Shown here in pieces: positions 1 to 12,313 of a DNA stretch of 64,000 nt; position 1 is the stretch's first letter; every line of letters starts with the position of its first letter. The translations under genes were made by a program, and so were the position numbers. Source of the DNA: JAHBWV01 sp964588385 (lineage in GTDB: Bacteria; Planctomycetota; Phycisphaerae; Phycisphaerales; UBA1924); contig CAZPPG010000002.1 of assembly GCA_964588385.1 (NCBI GenBank), positions 58,941 to 122,940 of the forward strand. Direction: 5' to 3'. Below the pieces are notes generated by a model. It worked only from the letters and a program-made list of their open reading frames with translations, made no database searches and had not been told where the DNA came from.

Positions 1-1
1 C

Positions 2-3166
<3,165 letters not shown>

Positions 3167-3202
3167 TCCCGCATCCATCTGAACGAATCTCCAAGTCCCA
3201 CC

Positions 3203-3236
3203 CGGACCCCGCCCCTCGGCGGGGTCCGTTTCATTT
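3203..3236 (+). terminator. Rho-independent terminator of rpoC
   Basis: A perfect 11-bp GC-rich stem (3203-3213 with 3218-3228) has a 4-base loop (CCTC) and is followed by a T-rich tail (TTTCATTT). It lies 36 bases after the rpoC stop codon. Confidence 0.9.
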
Positions 3237-3311
3237 GCCGCCTAATCACTCCCCACGATATTTAGTTTGCATCCACTAACAAAATCATGTACGCTGCGGG
3301 AGGAGGTCACC

Positions 3312-4421
3312 ATGCCCACACCCGCCGTCTCGCTTCTGGCCTTCACCCTCGCCACCAAGGGCGGTCCACTCCCGCTTCCTGACGCCAACGGCCACAACGA
3401 AGCCGCTGCCGAGCGGCATCCTGCTGCTCCCTTTGCGCTCGTCCGTTCCGAAGGCCGCTACGCGATCGTCGCGGTCATGCCTGATGAGGTCGTGCCGGAG
3501 TCACTGAAGTCGCTCGATGCCGACATCAACGGGGCGATGGAGACGTTTCTTGTTGACAACGGCTTGGTGTCGGCGGACTTCTACCCGCACATCGTCGCGG
3601 GAAGCCGCTTGATCACAATGCAGGAGCCGGACTTCGGGCGCAAGCCCGGTTGGGTGCCATGGCGTCGAGATCCGGGGCACGCGCCTCTGCTGCACGTGTG
3701 GATGAGAACGGATCCCGGTTGGAAGCGAATCTCGCCGATCGAGTGCGAGGATCTCATCGCTGGCCGGGGCAGCGTTCTCTCTGTCGCGCGGGCCGATAGA
3801 AGCGGTGCGTTGATCGACGTCGCGACAGGCATTGAACACGCGTTCGACCGTGCCTCGCTGGGCGACGTGGAGCCATCGGGTGCTGGGACATTCGTCTCAA
3901 TCGGTCTCGAAGCCGTTCTCTGCGGCACGATCGACAAGAGCATGCGCATCTCGTCGGTTCACACGCTCCGCCGCGACACGCAGGTCCTCATCGAGGACAT
4001 CCGAAAGGAAGACATCCGCGTCGCGTGGGCCTGCGATGGGCGGTACGCGGTGATCGGCGAGTCATGGGTCATCGACACGCACACCGGAGCGGTGAAGGGT
4101 GACACGTCGATCCAGTGGGAGGTGTCGGGCCAGTGGATGCCGGGTCGATTGGTGCTCGAGGATTACGACACGCCGATGAAGTACGCGGCGTGCGAGGTGA
4201 ACTGCGAGACGGGCGAGATCCTTCACGAACCGACGTTCACGCTGGAGACATACGCGTGGCGCTCAATCGACGCTGAACGCGGCATCGGCATCGTGCGCCA
4301 CAAGGGGCCGATCCAGATCGCCACAGGATTCTGGGAATGGGACGCCGTGCGCACGTTTCCCGAGGGCCGCCTGATCCGTGTGTTGACCGATGGTCAGTTC
4401 GTCGGATTCATTGACCCGTAA
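3312..4421 (+). CDS. Hypothetical protein, 369 aa
   Basis: I do not recognise this protein. The start is set by the Shine-Dalgarno GGGAGGAGGT at 3298-3307, five bases before ATG 3312; an upstream in-frame ATG at 3267 lacks such a site. There is no signal peptide and no membrane segment. The C-terminal half alternates short hydrophobic strands and turns (for example GRYAVIGESWVID, GQFVGFIDP), suggesting a beta-rich soluble fold. It sits alone between rpoC and a convergent lipoprotein gene. Confidence 0.8.
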   Translation: MPTPAVSLLAFTLATKGGPLPLPDANGHNEAAAERHPAAPFALVRSEGRYAIVAVMPDEVVPESLKSLDADINGAMETFLVDNGLVSADFYPHIVAGSRLITMQEPDFGRKPGWVPWRRDPGHAPLLHVWMRTDPGWKRISPIECEDLIAGRGSVLSVARADRSGALIDVATGIEHAFDRASLGDVEPSGAGTFVSIGLEAVLCGTIDKSMRISSVHTLRRDTQVLIEDIRKEDIRVAWACDGRYAVIGESWVIDTHTGAVKGDTSIQWEVSGQWMPGRLVLEDYDTPMKYAACEVNCETGEILHEPTFTLETYAWRSIDAERGIGIVRHKGPIQIATGFWEWDAVRTFPEGRLIRVLTDGQFVGFIDP

Positions 4422-4451
4422 CTTCGACTGATCTCAGCAGCGATACCGCCC

Positions 4452-5108
4452 TCACCCCTGATTCGCCTGCATCTCCTGGATGAACGCATTCGCCTCGTTG
4501 ATCGCCTGCTCCATCTCCGCGACCAGGGTCTGCACGTCGCTCTGGATCTGACCTGATGTCTGTTGCAGTGAAGCGATCGCCCTTGCGTTGAGGTTGTGCT
4601 TCAGGAACAGCGTCTGGTCCTTGAACGCTGCGAGCACCGGGTCCATCTTCGATGCCGCCTGCTTCATGGTGGAGACCAGTGCCTCGTACTTCACCTTCGT
4701 GTCATCCAGTTGCCGTCGCGAGGCCGCCCGCATCTCGCTCGAGGAGTACTGATCCAGCTCGGCATCCCACTCCTTGAAGAGCGCGGTTGCCACCCGCTCC
4801 ACATCCTTGATGCGGCTGTTCACCGCGTCGGCCCGATCCTCGCACCGATCGTACTGCTTCTTGACCGCGCTGTACTTCTTCTCCAGTTCGCCGGTCTCCA
4901 CGCCCGTCACCGACAGAAACTCCGCCAGCGCGGACTCGAACTGCTCTTTCGCCGCCTCCTGACCGTCCCGCGCGTCTTCCACGCGATCGACCAACTGCTC
5001 GCGCTTGGCGTACCCAAGCGATTCACGCACCGCGATCCCGGTGGAGGAACACCCCGAAAGGCCCGCGGCCGCCGCAGCCAAGATCGTTGAAAGCAGGAAC
5101 ACACGCAT
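4452..5108 (-). CDS. DUF2959-like lipoprotein with coiled-coil
   Basis: A predicted lipoprotein of 218 aa. The N-terminus MRVFLLSTILAAAAAGLSGC has a lipobox (LSGC) with the acylated Cys at position 20. The start is chosen because GGAGGG precedes ATG 5108; longer in-frame starts do not give a signal peptide. The rest is charged and heptad-like (ESALAEFLSV, KKYSAVKKQYDRCEDRADAVNSR, AEMEQAINEANAFIQEMQ), as in DUF2959 proteins, whose function is unknown. It is likely anchored in an envelope membrane. The gene converges with the hypothetical gene ending at 4421. Confidence 0.82.
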   Translation of the reverse strand: MRVFLLSTILAAAAAGLSGCSSTGIAVRESLGYAKREQLVDRVEDARDGQEAAKEQFESALAEFLSVTGVETGELEKKYSAVKKQYDRCEDRADAVNSRIKDVERVATALFKEWDAELDQYSSSEMRAASRRQLDDTKVKYEALVSTMKQAASKMDPVLAAFKDQTLFLKHNLNARAIASLQQTSGQIQSDVQTLVAEMEQAINEANAFIQEMQANQG

Positions 5109-5201
5109 CGAAAGCCCTCCGTTCATCGCGACGTTTCCGCTCATGACGCATTGTAGAAGATCCATCCCCAGCCGCAGCAATCGCGCCCGGCCGAAATGCA
5201 A

Positions 5202-5231
5202 CCGGGGCCGCCGCGCACGCGGCAGCCCCGG
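5202..5231 (-). terminator. Terminator hairpin after the 5260-6528 gene
   Basis: A 14-bp stem with one mismatch (5202-5215 with 5218-5231) lies just past the stop of the minus-strand gene. On that strand it is followed by TTGCATTTC. Confidence 0.7.
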
Positions 5232-5259
5232 CAAGGGTCAAGCATACCAGTTCAGCCGA

Positions 5260-6528
5260 TCAGCGGCGCCGACGACGCATCGCCGCCCCCAGCCCAAGCC
5301 CCAGCAGAGCGCTGGGCGCGGGGACAGCGACCCCGATGATCGCATCCACCGTGAGGCCCGCATCGTCCCGCAGGTCCACGCTGATGTACAGCATGCCGTC
5401 ATCAGCGAAGTCCATTCCCTGCGAGGCAATGGTCGCGGCGTTGAAGTCCGTCAGCGTGTAGTCTCCGATCAGGTCACCGTCCACGTCAACCAAGTCGCCC
5501 ACGGAGAGCAGAGCGATCGCCCCGCCCAGGTTCGACGCGTCCGCCGCCCAGAAAAGCGTTTCGACCAGGTCCGTGTCGGCGATGAACACCACTTCGTTGA
5601 GGTTGTTGATCGCCGCACCGTCGAATGTGCCCAGGATGTTGACGCCGTCGACCGTGTCGCCCTGGCGGATGGAGATCGCACCGTTGTAGGCGATGAAATC
5701 GTCGCTCGAGGTGGGTCCGTTTGTGTCGCCCAGGAACACGTAGTTGCCGCTGTTATTGATGCTCGAAGACTTGAAGCCGCTCCACGCATCGCCTTGTCCG
5801 GTGGGGGAACCCTCACGCGCCACCAGCGCACCATCCACCCAGATGTGACCATCGGTCGCGGTTGATCCGGTGTCCAAGAGCAGATTGTGGATGTGGTGGT
5901 TGCCGTTGCCGGAGAAGTCGTAGTCAAAGCCCACGCCGGTCGTGCCGATCGTGAACCCGCCGACCACGTCGCCCGTCTTGAAGATCAGGGATGTTCCCGC
6001 CGGATTCGCGGGGTCCGCGCGGTACAGCGTGCGGCCAATTGACGATCCCGTCGACGTCGCGGAATAGCCGCCCACCCAGACCGCCTCGCCGTTGTCCAGC
6101 ATCCGCGGACGGCTGTTGAACGAGTTGAAGAAGCCCGGAATTCCAGGGGCAGCCTGCCCCGACGCCAGCAGCAACCCCTCGTGCGTGTACACCGCGTCCT
6201 CGCCGTTGAACGACGGGGAGTAGATGAAGCCACCCGTGTTCGAGATCCCCATGTTCGACTCGTGACCCCCGAGCACGTCCGGCAACGCCGACGCCGAGTT
6301 GAAGATCGAGCCCGTGCCGTACCACACGGACCGCGTGTCGTCCGCAAGGCCCGCCACGAATCCGACGGTGCCCAGACCATTGACAAACGGCTGGCTGAAG
6401 CTCTCGATCGTCGAGCCATCCAGTGCATCGCCCTCCTTCGCCACCAGGTCAATGGGCACCACGGCACCCTGTGCGGCAACGGCCAGACCCGACGCCACCA
6501 CCAGCGACACTGCCTTGATTCGCATCAT
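5260..6528 (-). CDS. Secreted NxxGxxxF-repeat protein with C-terminal PAPSA/Arg sorting tag
   Basis: A 422-aa exported protein. It starts MMRIKAVSLVVASGLAVAAQG, a signal peptide; AGGAG lies upstream of the ATG pair. The body holds degenerate repeats of the form N-x-x-G/N-x-x-x-F (NGLGTVGFVAG, SNTGGFIYS, INNSGNYVFLG, INNLNEVVFIAD), resembling the tandem NxxGxxxF repeat family of planctomycete and myxobacterial surface proteins. The C-terminus is VPAPSALLGLG followed by a small-residue hydrophobic stretch and five Arg, a PEP-CTERM-like sorting signal. Surface or envelope location is inferred; no enzymatic function is evident. It is followed by a terminator at 5202-5231. Confidence 0.85.
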   Translation of the reverse strand: MMRIKAVSLVVASGLAVAAQGAVVPIDLVAKEGDALDGSTIESFSQPFVNGLGTVGFVAGLADDTRSVWYGTGSIFNSASALPDVLGGHESNMGISNTGGFIYSPSFNGEDAVYTHEGLLLASGQAAPGIPGFFNSFNSRPRMLDNGEAVWVGGYSATSTGSSIGRTLYRADPANPAGTSLIFKTGDVVGGFTIGTTGVGFDYDFSGNGNHHIHNLLLDTGSTATDGHIWVDGALVAREGSPTGQGDAWSGFKSSSINNSGNYVFLGDTNGPTSSDDFIAYNGAISIRQGDTVDGVNILGTFDGAAINNLNEVVFIADTDLVETLFWAADASNLGGAIALLSVGDLVDVDGDLIGDYTLTDFNAATIASQGMDFADDGMLYISVDLRDDAGLTVDAIIGVAVPAPSALLGLGLGAAMRRRRR

Positions 6529-6772
6529 GTTCTCCTCAGTTCATGCGCCGCGTGAAGCGGCTGAGCCCGTAGACACATATGTCCGTGCGAGAAATGCACG
6601 GACCCGATTCCAACAGAATGTGTCAAGCTCGCAACACACCCTTCAATCGAAGGGGATCTCTCCGCACCGAAACTAACGGATGGCCGTCCCGACCGCAAGC
6701 GCCAACCGCAGAAAAAGTCGAGCGGCGTGCGTGTGGCCACTCACGCGCTCACCGTGTGCGCCCGCCACATGC
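6529..6772. other. Intergenic region, no gene seen
   Basis: I see no credible gene here. There is a short 7-bp inverted repeat (6582-6588 with 6596-6602). The stretch presumably holds the promoter of the minus-strand gene that starts at 6528, but no confident -35/-10 pair was found. Confidence 0.5.
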
Positions 6773-6802
6773 AAAGAAGGGCCTCCGCAACGGAGACCCT
6801 TC
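6773..6802 (-). terminator. Terminator of the 6840-7508 gene
   Basis: A 12-bp stem with one mismatch (6776-6787 with 6791-6802) lies 38 bases past the stop of the minus-strand gene. On that strand it is followed by TTT. Confidence 0.7.
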
Positions 6803-6839
6803 GAGGTTGAAATCGCTTGAGGACTGTTCTCGTGCCGAT

Positions 6840-7508
6840 TCACCGGCGCCGACGGGTCGCCAAGAGCCCACCCATGCCCAGAAGCGCGGTTGCGCCCGGT
6901 GCGGGAATCAGTTCGATCTGGTACCGAACGGAGATCGCGTTCACGCCCGCGCCAATGTACTGCCCATCGAGCAGTTCGCCCGGATCAAACCCGCCCCAGG
7001 GATTGGCCTGACGCGCTGTGTGATTGCCGCCGGGAATGAAGGAGTTGCCGCCGTTGAGCGAGAACGACCAGGTCGCGCGGATGAGCGTGTAATCGGTGAC
7101 CCAGCTCTCGAACTGGATCGGTGCGGTCTTTCCGACGTTCCAACCCCAGAAGGCCACCGTCTGTCCGCCGACCTGCGTGCCCAGCGGAACCAGATCGGAC
7201 CCGTGCCGCGTGCGGAAGATGACATCGATGAAGTTGCCGGTCGGCAGCGCGGCCTCGGTCCACTTGGTCTCGATCTCGTCAGAGCCGGAAACATTGGTAC
7301 CGATCGACTGGAACTCAGATCCGACCTGCACCAGCGTGTGGCCGCCGGAGTTCACGAAGCCCTGTGACAGCGATCCGGAATATCCAGTCACGGAGAAGGA
7401 CGCCTTCGCGTTCGCGGCCAGCCCCAGTCGTCCGTACACCGCGTCTGCCTGAGCAGAGCCGGCCAGAACAACGAGCGAGAGAGCGGCGGTCACAAGAGTT
7501 GGGCGCAT
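6840..7508 (-). CDS. Secreted protein with PAPGA/Arg C-terminal tag
   Basis: A 222-aa exported protein of unknown function. The signal peptide is MRPTLVTAALSLVVLAGSAQA with an A-x-A cleavage site. The C-terminus is IPAPGATALLGMGG followed by LLAT and four Arg, the same tag as in the neighbour at 5260-6528. The mature part is Gly, Ser and Thr rich and beta-type, with no catalytic motif that I recognise. It has its own terminator at 6773-6802, so it is probably monocistronic. Confidence 0.85.
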   Translation of the reverse strand: MRPTLVTAALSLVVLAGSAQADAVYGRLGLAANAKASFSVTGYSGSLSQGFVNSGGHTLVQVGSEFQSIGTNVSGSDEIETKWTEAALPTGNFIDVIFRTRHGSDLVPLGTQVGGQTVAFWGWNVGKTAPIQFESWVTDYTLIRATWSFSLNGGNSFIPGGNHTARQANPWGGFDPGELLDGQYIGAGVNAISVRYQIELIPAPGATALLGMGGLLATRRRR

Positions 7509-7689
7509 CGCGTGTCTCCATGCGTCGCCCGATCCTTGGCCAGGGCCCCCTCAAAAGGACCATGGCCGACGCGTAAGCGCCGAGCGGACGCAACCGGAGG
7601 TAAACATGCCCGATCCCTGCGATTTGGCCAGAAAAATCGTCGCGATTGGCACAACTTCCCCGGATTCACGGCCCGAGAACGCCCTCAGG

Positions 7690-8469
7690 TCAAGGCTTGG
7701 AGCCCCTCGATGCCCGCGCCCGGATCACCAGCACACCCACAATCAGCACCACCACACCCAGAATCATCACCGCCTGGACCACGGACAGCCCGCCTCCCGC
7801 GTTGCCGGGCCCACCCGTCGCCGTCCCGGTCCCCGGCCCCTCGGGGCTGGCGATGAACGAATATGCCGGATCGATCACCACCCCATTTGCAATCCTGGCA
7901 AACTGCGGTCCCATCTCCCCCATCCGCTGGGCGGGTGTGTAGCAGTGGATCCACGCCACCCCGTCCATCGCCAGCATGCCATACGAGATCGCTTCCACCG
8001 GCCCCGTCGGCGAGGGCAGCGACGTCATAAAAAACATCCGGGAACGCTCCCAATCGAACGTCGGCTCAGACAGCTCAGCCCCGGAACTCACCCCCAGATC
8101 CCGCATCACCGCCTCAATGTTCGTTCGCAGCAACGCCTCGACCTGCAACCGCGTCATCGACGCATTCTGGCTCGACTCCCACTCCACAAGCACCAACACC
8201 GTACCTTCCGGGGGCTGAACCTGGGGCTTAAAGCCCAGCAGATACTTCGTCGCGGCAGACCCACCCTGGGAAGCCGCCCAGACCTGGTTGATTCGCTCGA
8301 GCTCTTCCGCGCTCATGGCGATCCATCCCTCGGGCAGCGTCAGCGTGAAGTGCCGCTCCTCGACTCGGATGGAGCGTCCGCCCTGCGCGCCGGCCGCGGG
8401 AGCGACCAGCGCCGTGGCGACCAACAGAGCCACTTGGAACACGCGGGCGACGGCGGAGAGCGTTCTCAT
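7690..8469 (-). CDS. Exported protein with C-terminal membrane anchor
   Basis: About 259 aa with an N-terminal signal (FQVALLVATALVAPAAGAQG) and one C-terminal transmembrane helix (VVQAVMILGVVVLIVGVLVI) ending in RARASRGSKP. The protein should be held in the membrane with its main domain outside the cytoplasm. That domain (RHFTLTLPEGWIAMS..., ERSRMFFMTSLPSPTG) resembles small stress-type or PsbP-like exported domains, but I cannot name a family with confidence. The start is uncertain: in-frame ATGs occur at 8469, 8478 and 8505, and 8469 gives the most compact signal peptide. Confidence 0.75.
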   Translation of the reverse strand: MRTLSAVARVFQVALLVATALVAPAAGAQGGRSIRVEERHFTLTLPEGWIAMSAEELERINQVWAASQGGSAATKYLLGFKPQVQPPEGTVLVLVEWESSQNASMTRLQVEALLRTNIEAVMRDLGVSSGAELSEPTFDWERSRMFFMTSLPSPTGPVEAISYGMLAMDGVAWIHCYTPAQRMGEMGPQFARIANGVVIDPAYSFIASPEGPGTGTATGGPGNAGGGLSVVQAVMILGVVVLIVGVLVIRARASRGSKP

Positions 8470-8570
8470 GACCCGCATCAAAGCAAACACCCGCGTCGGC
8501 ATCAAGCCGCCACGGGTGTCGTGTGAGTCTTCCCGGCTCCGGGAACGCAGGGTCCGGGAGGTTCAGGGTC

Positions 8571-9803
8571 TTACTTTTTCGCCTCATGCCAAGCCTTCAG
8601 GATCGCCTGCTCCGTGGCAGGGGCGATCCCCGCCTTCAGGAGGGCCGGATCGGGCAACTTCGGCGGTTCCTTGCCCGCCGCCTTGGCCTCTTCGATGATC
8701 GCCGCCATTGCTTTTGTCCGACGCTCAACCTCGGAGGGCCACCAGGCCAGGGTGTCCCGGACGATCGTTTCCGTCGAACGGAACTTCAGGCCGGCGGCTT
8801 TGGCCCGCTCGTTCTGCCACCTGTGGAAGCCCGCGTACTCGCCCTTGGGCGGGATCCAGATCGGAGCCGCCCCGCCCGGCAGCCCGTTGGCCTCCAGGAA
8901 CTCAGTATCCACCCACGTCAGGGTCGGCTTGGTCGCCGCAGCCGCGGCGCATGCATTCAGCACATCCCCCCAGCGTGCGGGCTTGGCCGGTCCCACGGCG
9001 TTGAACGTGCCGGCGGTGTTTCCCTCGACGAGCGCGATCAGGAACTCGGCCAGATCGCGAACATCGATGAACTGCACCGGATCATCCTGCGAACCGGGGG
9101 CGAGCATCTCACCGCCCTGATTCGCGCGGACGGGCCAGTACGTGAATCGATCCGTGGGATCGCCGGGGCCGACGATGTATCCCGGGCGAACGATGGCGGC
9201 TTTGCCCGGCATCGCCTGTTCGACCGCCTGCTCGCAGAGGGCCTTGAGCGGGCCGTAATACTCGAACGACGGGCCCATGTTCTCGATCGTGGGGTCTTCC
9301 ATCGTGCCGACCGGCGCGGTCTCATCGCCCTCCGGCGTCGCGCTGCCCGCGTAGGCCGAGATGCTGGAGATGAAGATGTACAGGCCGGCGTTCTTGGCGG
9401 CCCAATCCGCCGACGCGCGCACGATGCGAGGATAGTACCCCGAGTTGTCAATCACGACGTCGAACTTCTTGCCCTCGAGCTGTTCCAGCCCCTTGGGCGA
9501 CGTGGTGTCGTCTTCCTGGGCGTGCTTCTCGGGGTCGCGGTTACCGTAGAGGTGCTCGATCCCGTCGTGCTTGATGGGTCGGTACTTCTCCGTCCGGCCA
9601 CGGTTGAAGATCGTCACGCTGTGCCCTCGCGCCACCGCCGCATCGATCGTCGCCGGACCCACGAAGCCGGTGCCGCCGAGGATCAGGATCGACCGTGGCT
9701 TGAGCGTGCGCCGGTGCCACGCCAGAGCTCTGGGCGTGACGAGCGCGGTCGCTGCGCCCGAGGCAAGAAGCGTGTGGACGAAACGACGACGGCTGATGCT
9801 CAC
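8571..9803 (-). CDS. Tat-exported NAD-dependent epimerase/dehydratase (extended SDR)
   Basis: A 410-aa protein. The GTG start at 9803 is preceded by GGAGATTTCAC. The N-terminus SISRRRFVHTLLASGAATAL is a twin-arginine signal. The Rossmann nucleotide motif GGTGFVG follows near residue 43, and the YxxxK catalytic pair appears as YYGPLK. The pattern fits the extended short-chain dehydrogenase family acting on nucleotide sugars, or an isoflavone-reductase-like member. Export of an NAD-dependent enzyme implies cofactor loading in the cytoplasm before Tat transport. The substrate is unknown. Confidence 0.85.
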   Translation of the reverse strand: MSISRRRFVHTLLASGAATALVTPRALAWHRRTLKPRSILILGGTGFVGPATIDAAVARGHSVTIFNRGRTEKYRPIKHDGIEHLYGNRDPEKHAQEDDTTSPKGLEQLEGKKFDVVIDNSGYYPRIVRASADWAAKNAGLYIFISSISAYAGSATPEGDETAPVGTMEDPTIENMGPSFEYYGPLKALCEQAVEQAMPGKAAIVRPGYIVGPGDPTDRFTYWPVRANQGGEMLAPGSQDDPVQFIDVRDLAEFLIALVEGNTAGTFNAVGPAKPARWGDVLNACAAAAATKPTLTWVDTEFLEANGLPGGAAPIWIPPKGEYAGFHRWQNERAKAAGLKFRSTETIVRDTLAWWPSEVERRTKAMAAIIEEAKAAGKEPPKLPDPALLKAGIAPATEQAILKAWHEAKK

Positions 9804-10056
9804 GTGAAATCTCCATGGTTGCTCGCCCCATGCTCCGCGAGTGGCCCACCCGAGTGGAGGGCGCGTGGGGTGAATCGTGTGGCTGGCGAGTGTCTACATC
9901 GTTCGATTCGGACGGTTGCGTGCGTTCGCGAACAGGTCCCCGCGCGCTCGGGCTCGCCGTGCCCCTCCGACGCACCGCCGGCGCGGATTCCCGGTACGCT
10001 GTGGCTCCTGACCGACGCTCGCCCACGCTCGGCGGAATCTCCGAGCCGGAGCAGAC

Positions 10057-11538
10057 ATGAACGACGAAGCACCCCCCACCCGGTCCGTCCCCGCACGCTC
10101 CTCCCTCGTGGGCAGTCTCATCAACGTCCAGCCCGGCGAGGGAAGGCGCCTGATCCTCTGTGCCCTCTACTTCTTCCTCGTTCTCTTCAGTTACTACATG
10201 CTGCGTCCGGTGCGTGAGACCATGGGTGTCGAGGGCGGCTTTGACAAGCTCCCGCTCCTGATGACCGGCACCCTTCTGGTCATGTTGCTCGTGAATCCGA
10301 TCTACGCGTGGTTTGTCTCGCGCGTCCCGCGTCGGGTCTTCATTCCGTGGACGTATCGCTTCTTCATCCTCAACATCCTCGTGTTCTTCGGACTGCTGAT
10401 GGTCGCCAAGGGCCACCCGCCCAAAGAACTCGCGTACGCGTTCTATATCTGGCTGAGCGTGTTCAACCTCTTTGTTGTCTCGATCTTCTGGTCAGTCATG
10501 TCCGACGTGCACGACTCGGCTCAGGCCCGGCGCCTCTTCGGGGCGATCGGAGTGGGGGGGACGCTCGGCGCCATGGGTGGAGCCGCGGCAACCGGCTACC
10601 TCTCCGACGCGCTCAAGCCCGAGCACTTTCCCTATCTCCTGCTCGCATCCGCGATGGTGCTTGAAGCTTCGGTGTGGGTCGCGCTGGGCGTGTTCAGGCA
10701 CACCGAACGGGCGGCCTCGCGCGCCGGCATCTCGCGCATCACCTGTGCCTCGTGCGGCTACACACTCGACGGTCTGAACCAAGGCGCGCCATGCCCCGAG
10801 TGCGGCAGTTCGGATCGTGCCCAGACCCTACCCATGCGGCACCCGCGTGCCGAACCAAGCTCGCGCCCGCTCGACGGCTTCAAACTCATCGCACGCTCGC
10901 CGTACCTCCAGAAAATCGCCCTCTACATGCTGCTCTTCACGATCACGGCGACGGTGCTGTATGTCGAGCAAGCCCGCGTGATCAGCACGCACTTTCCGGA
11001 CCGTGCCGCACGCACCAAGGCGTTCGCCTCGCTGGACCTCTGGACCAATGCGATCACGCTTTTCACGCAGTTGTTTCTGACCGCGCGGATCATCCGCTGG
11101 ATCGGGTTGACCGGGTCTCTGCTGGTTGTTCCCATCATCACGCTCATCGGCTTCGGCGCCATGGCGTGGATGGCGTGGTCGCAGTCCGCCGCCGGCGGTG
11201 GCGGCGGCGGCGCGGGCGAACTGCGGGCCGTCTTTATCATGTTGTTTGTGTTTCAGGTCGCCAGGCGCGGCCTGCACTACGCGATCGACCGGCCAGCGCG
11301 CGAAACGCTGTACACCATCACCGGCGTCGATGAGAAGTACAAGTCCAAGGCCTTCATTGACACGTTCGTCTATCGGTTGGGTGACCAGATCGGCGCGTGG
11401 GGGACTGTCGGGGCATACGCAACGCTGAGTGCAGCGACTGCGCTCGGCGTGGTCGCCATGCCGGTCGCGCTGCTCTGGATCGGAACGGCTTTCCTGCTGG
11501 GCAGGGCGTACGACAAGCGAACGACGCCGCCCGAGTGA
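10057..11538 (+). CDS. ATP/ADP translocase-like (NTP/NDP exchange) MFS transporter with inserted zinc ribbon
   Basis: A 493-aa polytopic membrane protein with about twelve hydrophobic segments. The first segments (LILCALYFFLVLFSYYMLRPVRETMG) and the late motif RPARETLYTITGVDEKYKSKAFIDT are characteristic of the NTP/NDP exchange transporter family (COG3202), which also has many uncharacterised members in free-living bacteria. Substrate is therefore uncertain. In the central loop, residues 230-250 form a four-Cys zinc ribbon (C230, C233, C246, C249; CASCGY then CPECG), absent from the classical family. The loop is probably cytoplasmic. The start ATG 10057 has CGGAGCAG upstream. Confidence 0.82.
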   Translation: MNDEAPPTRSVPARSSLVGSLINVQPGEGRRLILCALYFFLVLFSYYMLRPVRETMGVEGGFDKLPLLMTGTLLVMLLVNPIYAWFVSRVPRRVFIPWTYRFFILNILVFFGLLMVAKGHPPKELAYAFYIWLSVFNLFVVSIFWSVMSDVHDSAQARRLFGAIGVGGTLGAMGGAAATGYLSDALKPEHFPYLLLASAMVLEASVWVALGVFRHTERAASRAGISRITCASCGYTLDGLNQGAPCPECGSSDRAQTLPMRHPRAEPSSRPLDGFKLIARSPYLQKIALYMLLFTITATVLYVEQARVISTHFPDRAARTKAFASLDLWTNAITLFTQLFLTARIIRWIGLTGSLLVVPIITLIGFGAMAWMAWSQSAAGGGGGGAGELRAVFIMLFVFQVARRGLHYAIDRPARETLYTITGVDEKYKSKAFIDTFVYRLGDQIGAWGTVGAYATLSAATALGVVAMPVALLWIGTAFLLGRAYDKRTTPPE

Positions 11539-11685
11539 GTCGGGCCTGTGGTGGATGTTGCTCATGATTCGTTTCCGGCCGTGCTCGGAATAGGATGTCG
11601 CATGCCCGGTGCTCGCCGGGCCGAAGGTCGCGGGCGAGCGGTGTTGCGTGTGCGATGCCGTCAGTCGTGACAAGGGAAGAAAGCC

Positions 11686-12207
11686 ATGAAGAATCACGCC
11701 TTGCTCTCGTGCGTTGCCTCCTGCGCCCTGCTCGCGCTGCCTCTGGGCGGCTGCAAGGAGGATGAGTCTGCCGGCGACGCCACCAAGCGCGTCGTTGACA
11801 GCGCGGCCAAGACGACCGGCGACGCCTTGGGGGGCGCAGGGGCGGCCGTGAAGGACACCGGCGCTGCCATCGCCGACAAGGCGGGGGACGCCGTCGATGC
11901 GGTGAGCGACGCGGCGCTGAAGGCAAAGGACGCGACGGTGAAGGCCGCGGAAGAGAAGCTGGCCGAGATCAAGCCCAAGATCGATGCGTGGGCCGCGAAG
12001 GCCGCCGAAGCCAGCCCGATCGAGAAGCCCGTCATGGACAATCTCGTCAAGGGCGTGAAGGACAGTGTGTCGGGCGTGGAGAGCAAGCTCGGCGAGCTCA
12101 AGAACGCGGCATCGGACCGGTGGGAGCCGATCTCCAAGGAACTGGGCACGGCCATGAGCGGCCTGGAGAACGCGGTCAAGGCCGCGATGGCCAAGTTCGG
12201 CGCCTGA
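11686..12207 (+). CDS. Lipoprotein with Ala/Lys-rich amphipathic repeats
   Basis: 173 aa. The N-terminus MKNHALLSCVASCALLALPLGGCKE has a lipobox (LGGC). GGGAAGAAAG lies before the ATG. The rest is low-complexity helical sequence rich in Ala, Lys, Asp and Gly (AGAAVKDTGAAIADKAGDAV, ALKAKDATVKAAEEKL), resembling LEA-like or apolipoprotein-like amphipathic repeats. It likely lies along an envelope membrane. Function unknown. It directly precedes mscL, but a hairpin separates the two. Confidence 0.82.
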   Translation: MKNHALLSCVASCALLALPLGGCKEDESAGDATKRVVDSAAKTTGDALGGAGAAVKDTGAAIADKAGDAVDAVSDAALKAKDATVKAAEEKLAEIKPKIDAWAAKAAEASPIEKPVMDNLVKGVKDSVSGVESKLGELKNAASDRWEPISKELGTAMSGLENAVKAAMAKFGA

Positions 12208-12240
12208 ACAAAGCTGGTAAGCTGGCGACAGTGGTCGATA

Positions 12241-12274
12241 CCTCGGTCTCTTGCGGAGAGGCCGGGGCTTCTTC
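12241..12274 (+). terminator. Weak terminator-like hairpin between lipoprotein gene and mscL
   Basis: A 10-bp stem with two G-U pairs (12241-12250 with 12258-12267) is followed by CTTCTTCA. It could end the lipoprotein transcript or act as a leader hairpin of mscL. Confidence 0.4.
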
Positions 12275-12313
12275 ATCAAACACCCGGTCAGAGCCCGGGT
12301 CTGGAGGTCTCGT

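Noticed and set aside
3267..3311. Upstream ATG extension of the 3312-4421 gene
   Set aside because: The strong Shine-Dalgarno at 3298-3307 lies inside the extension and points to ATG 3312.
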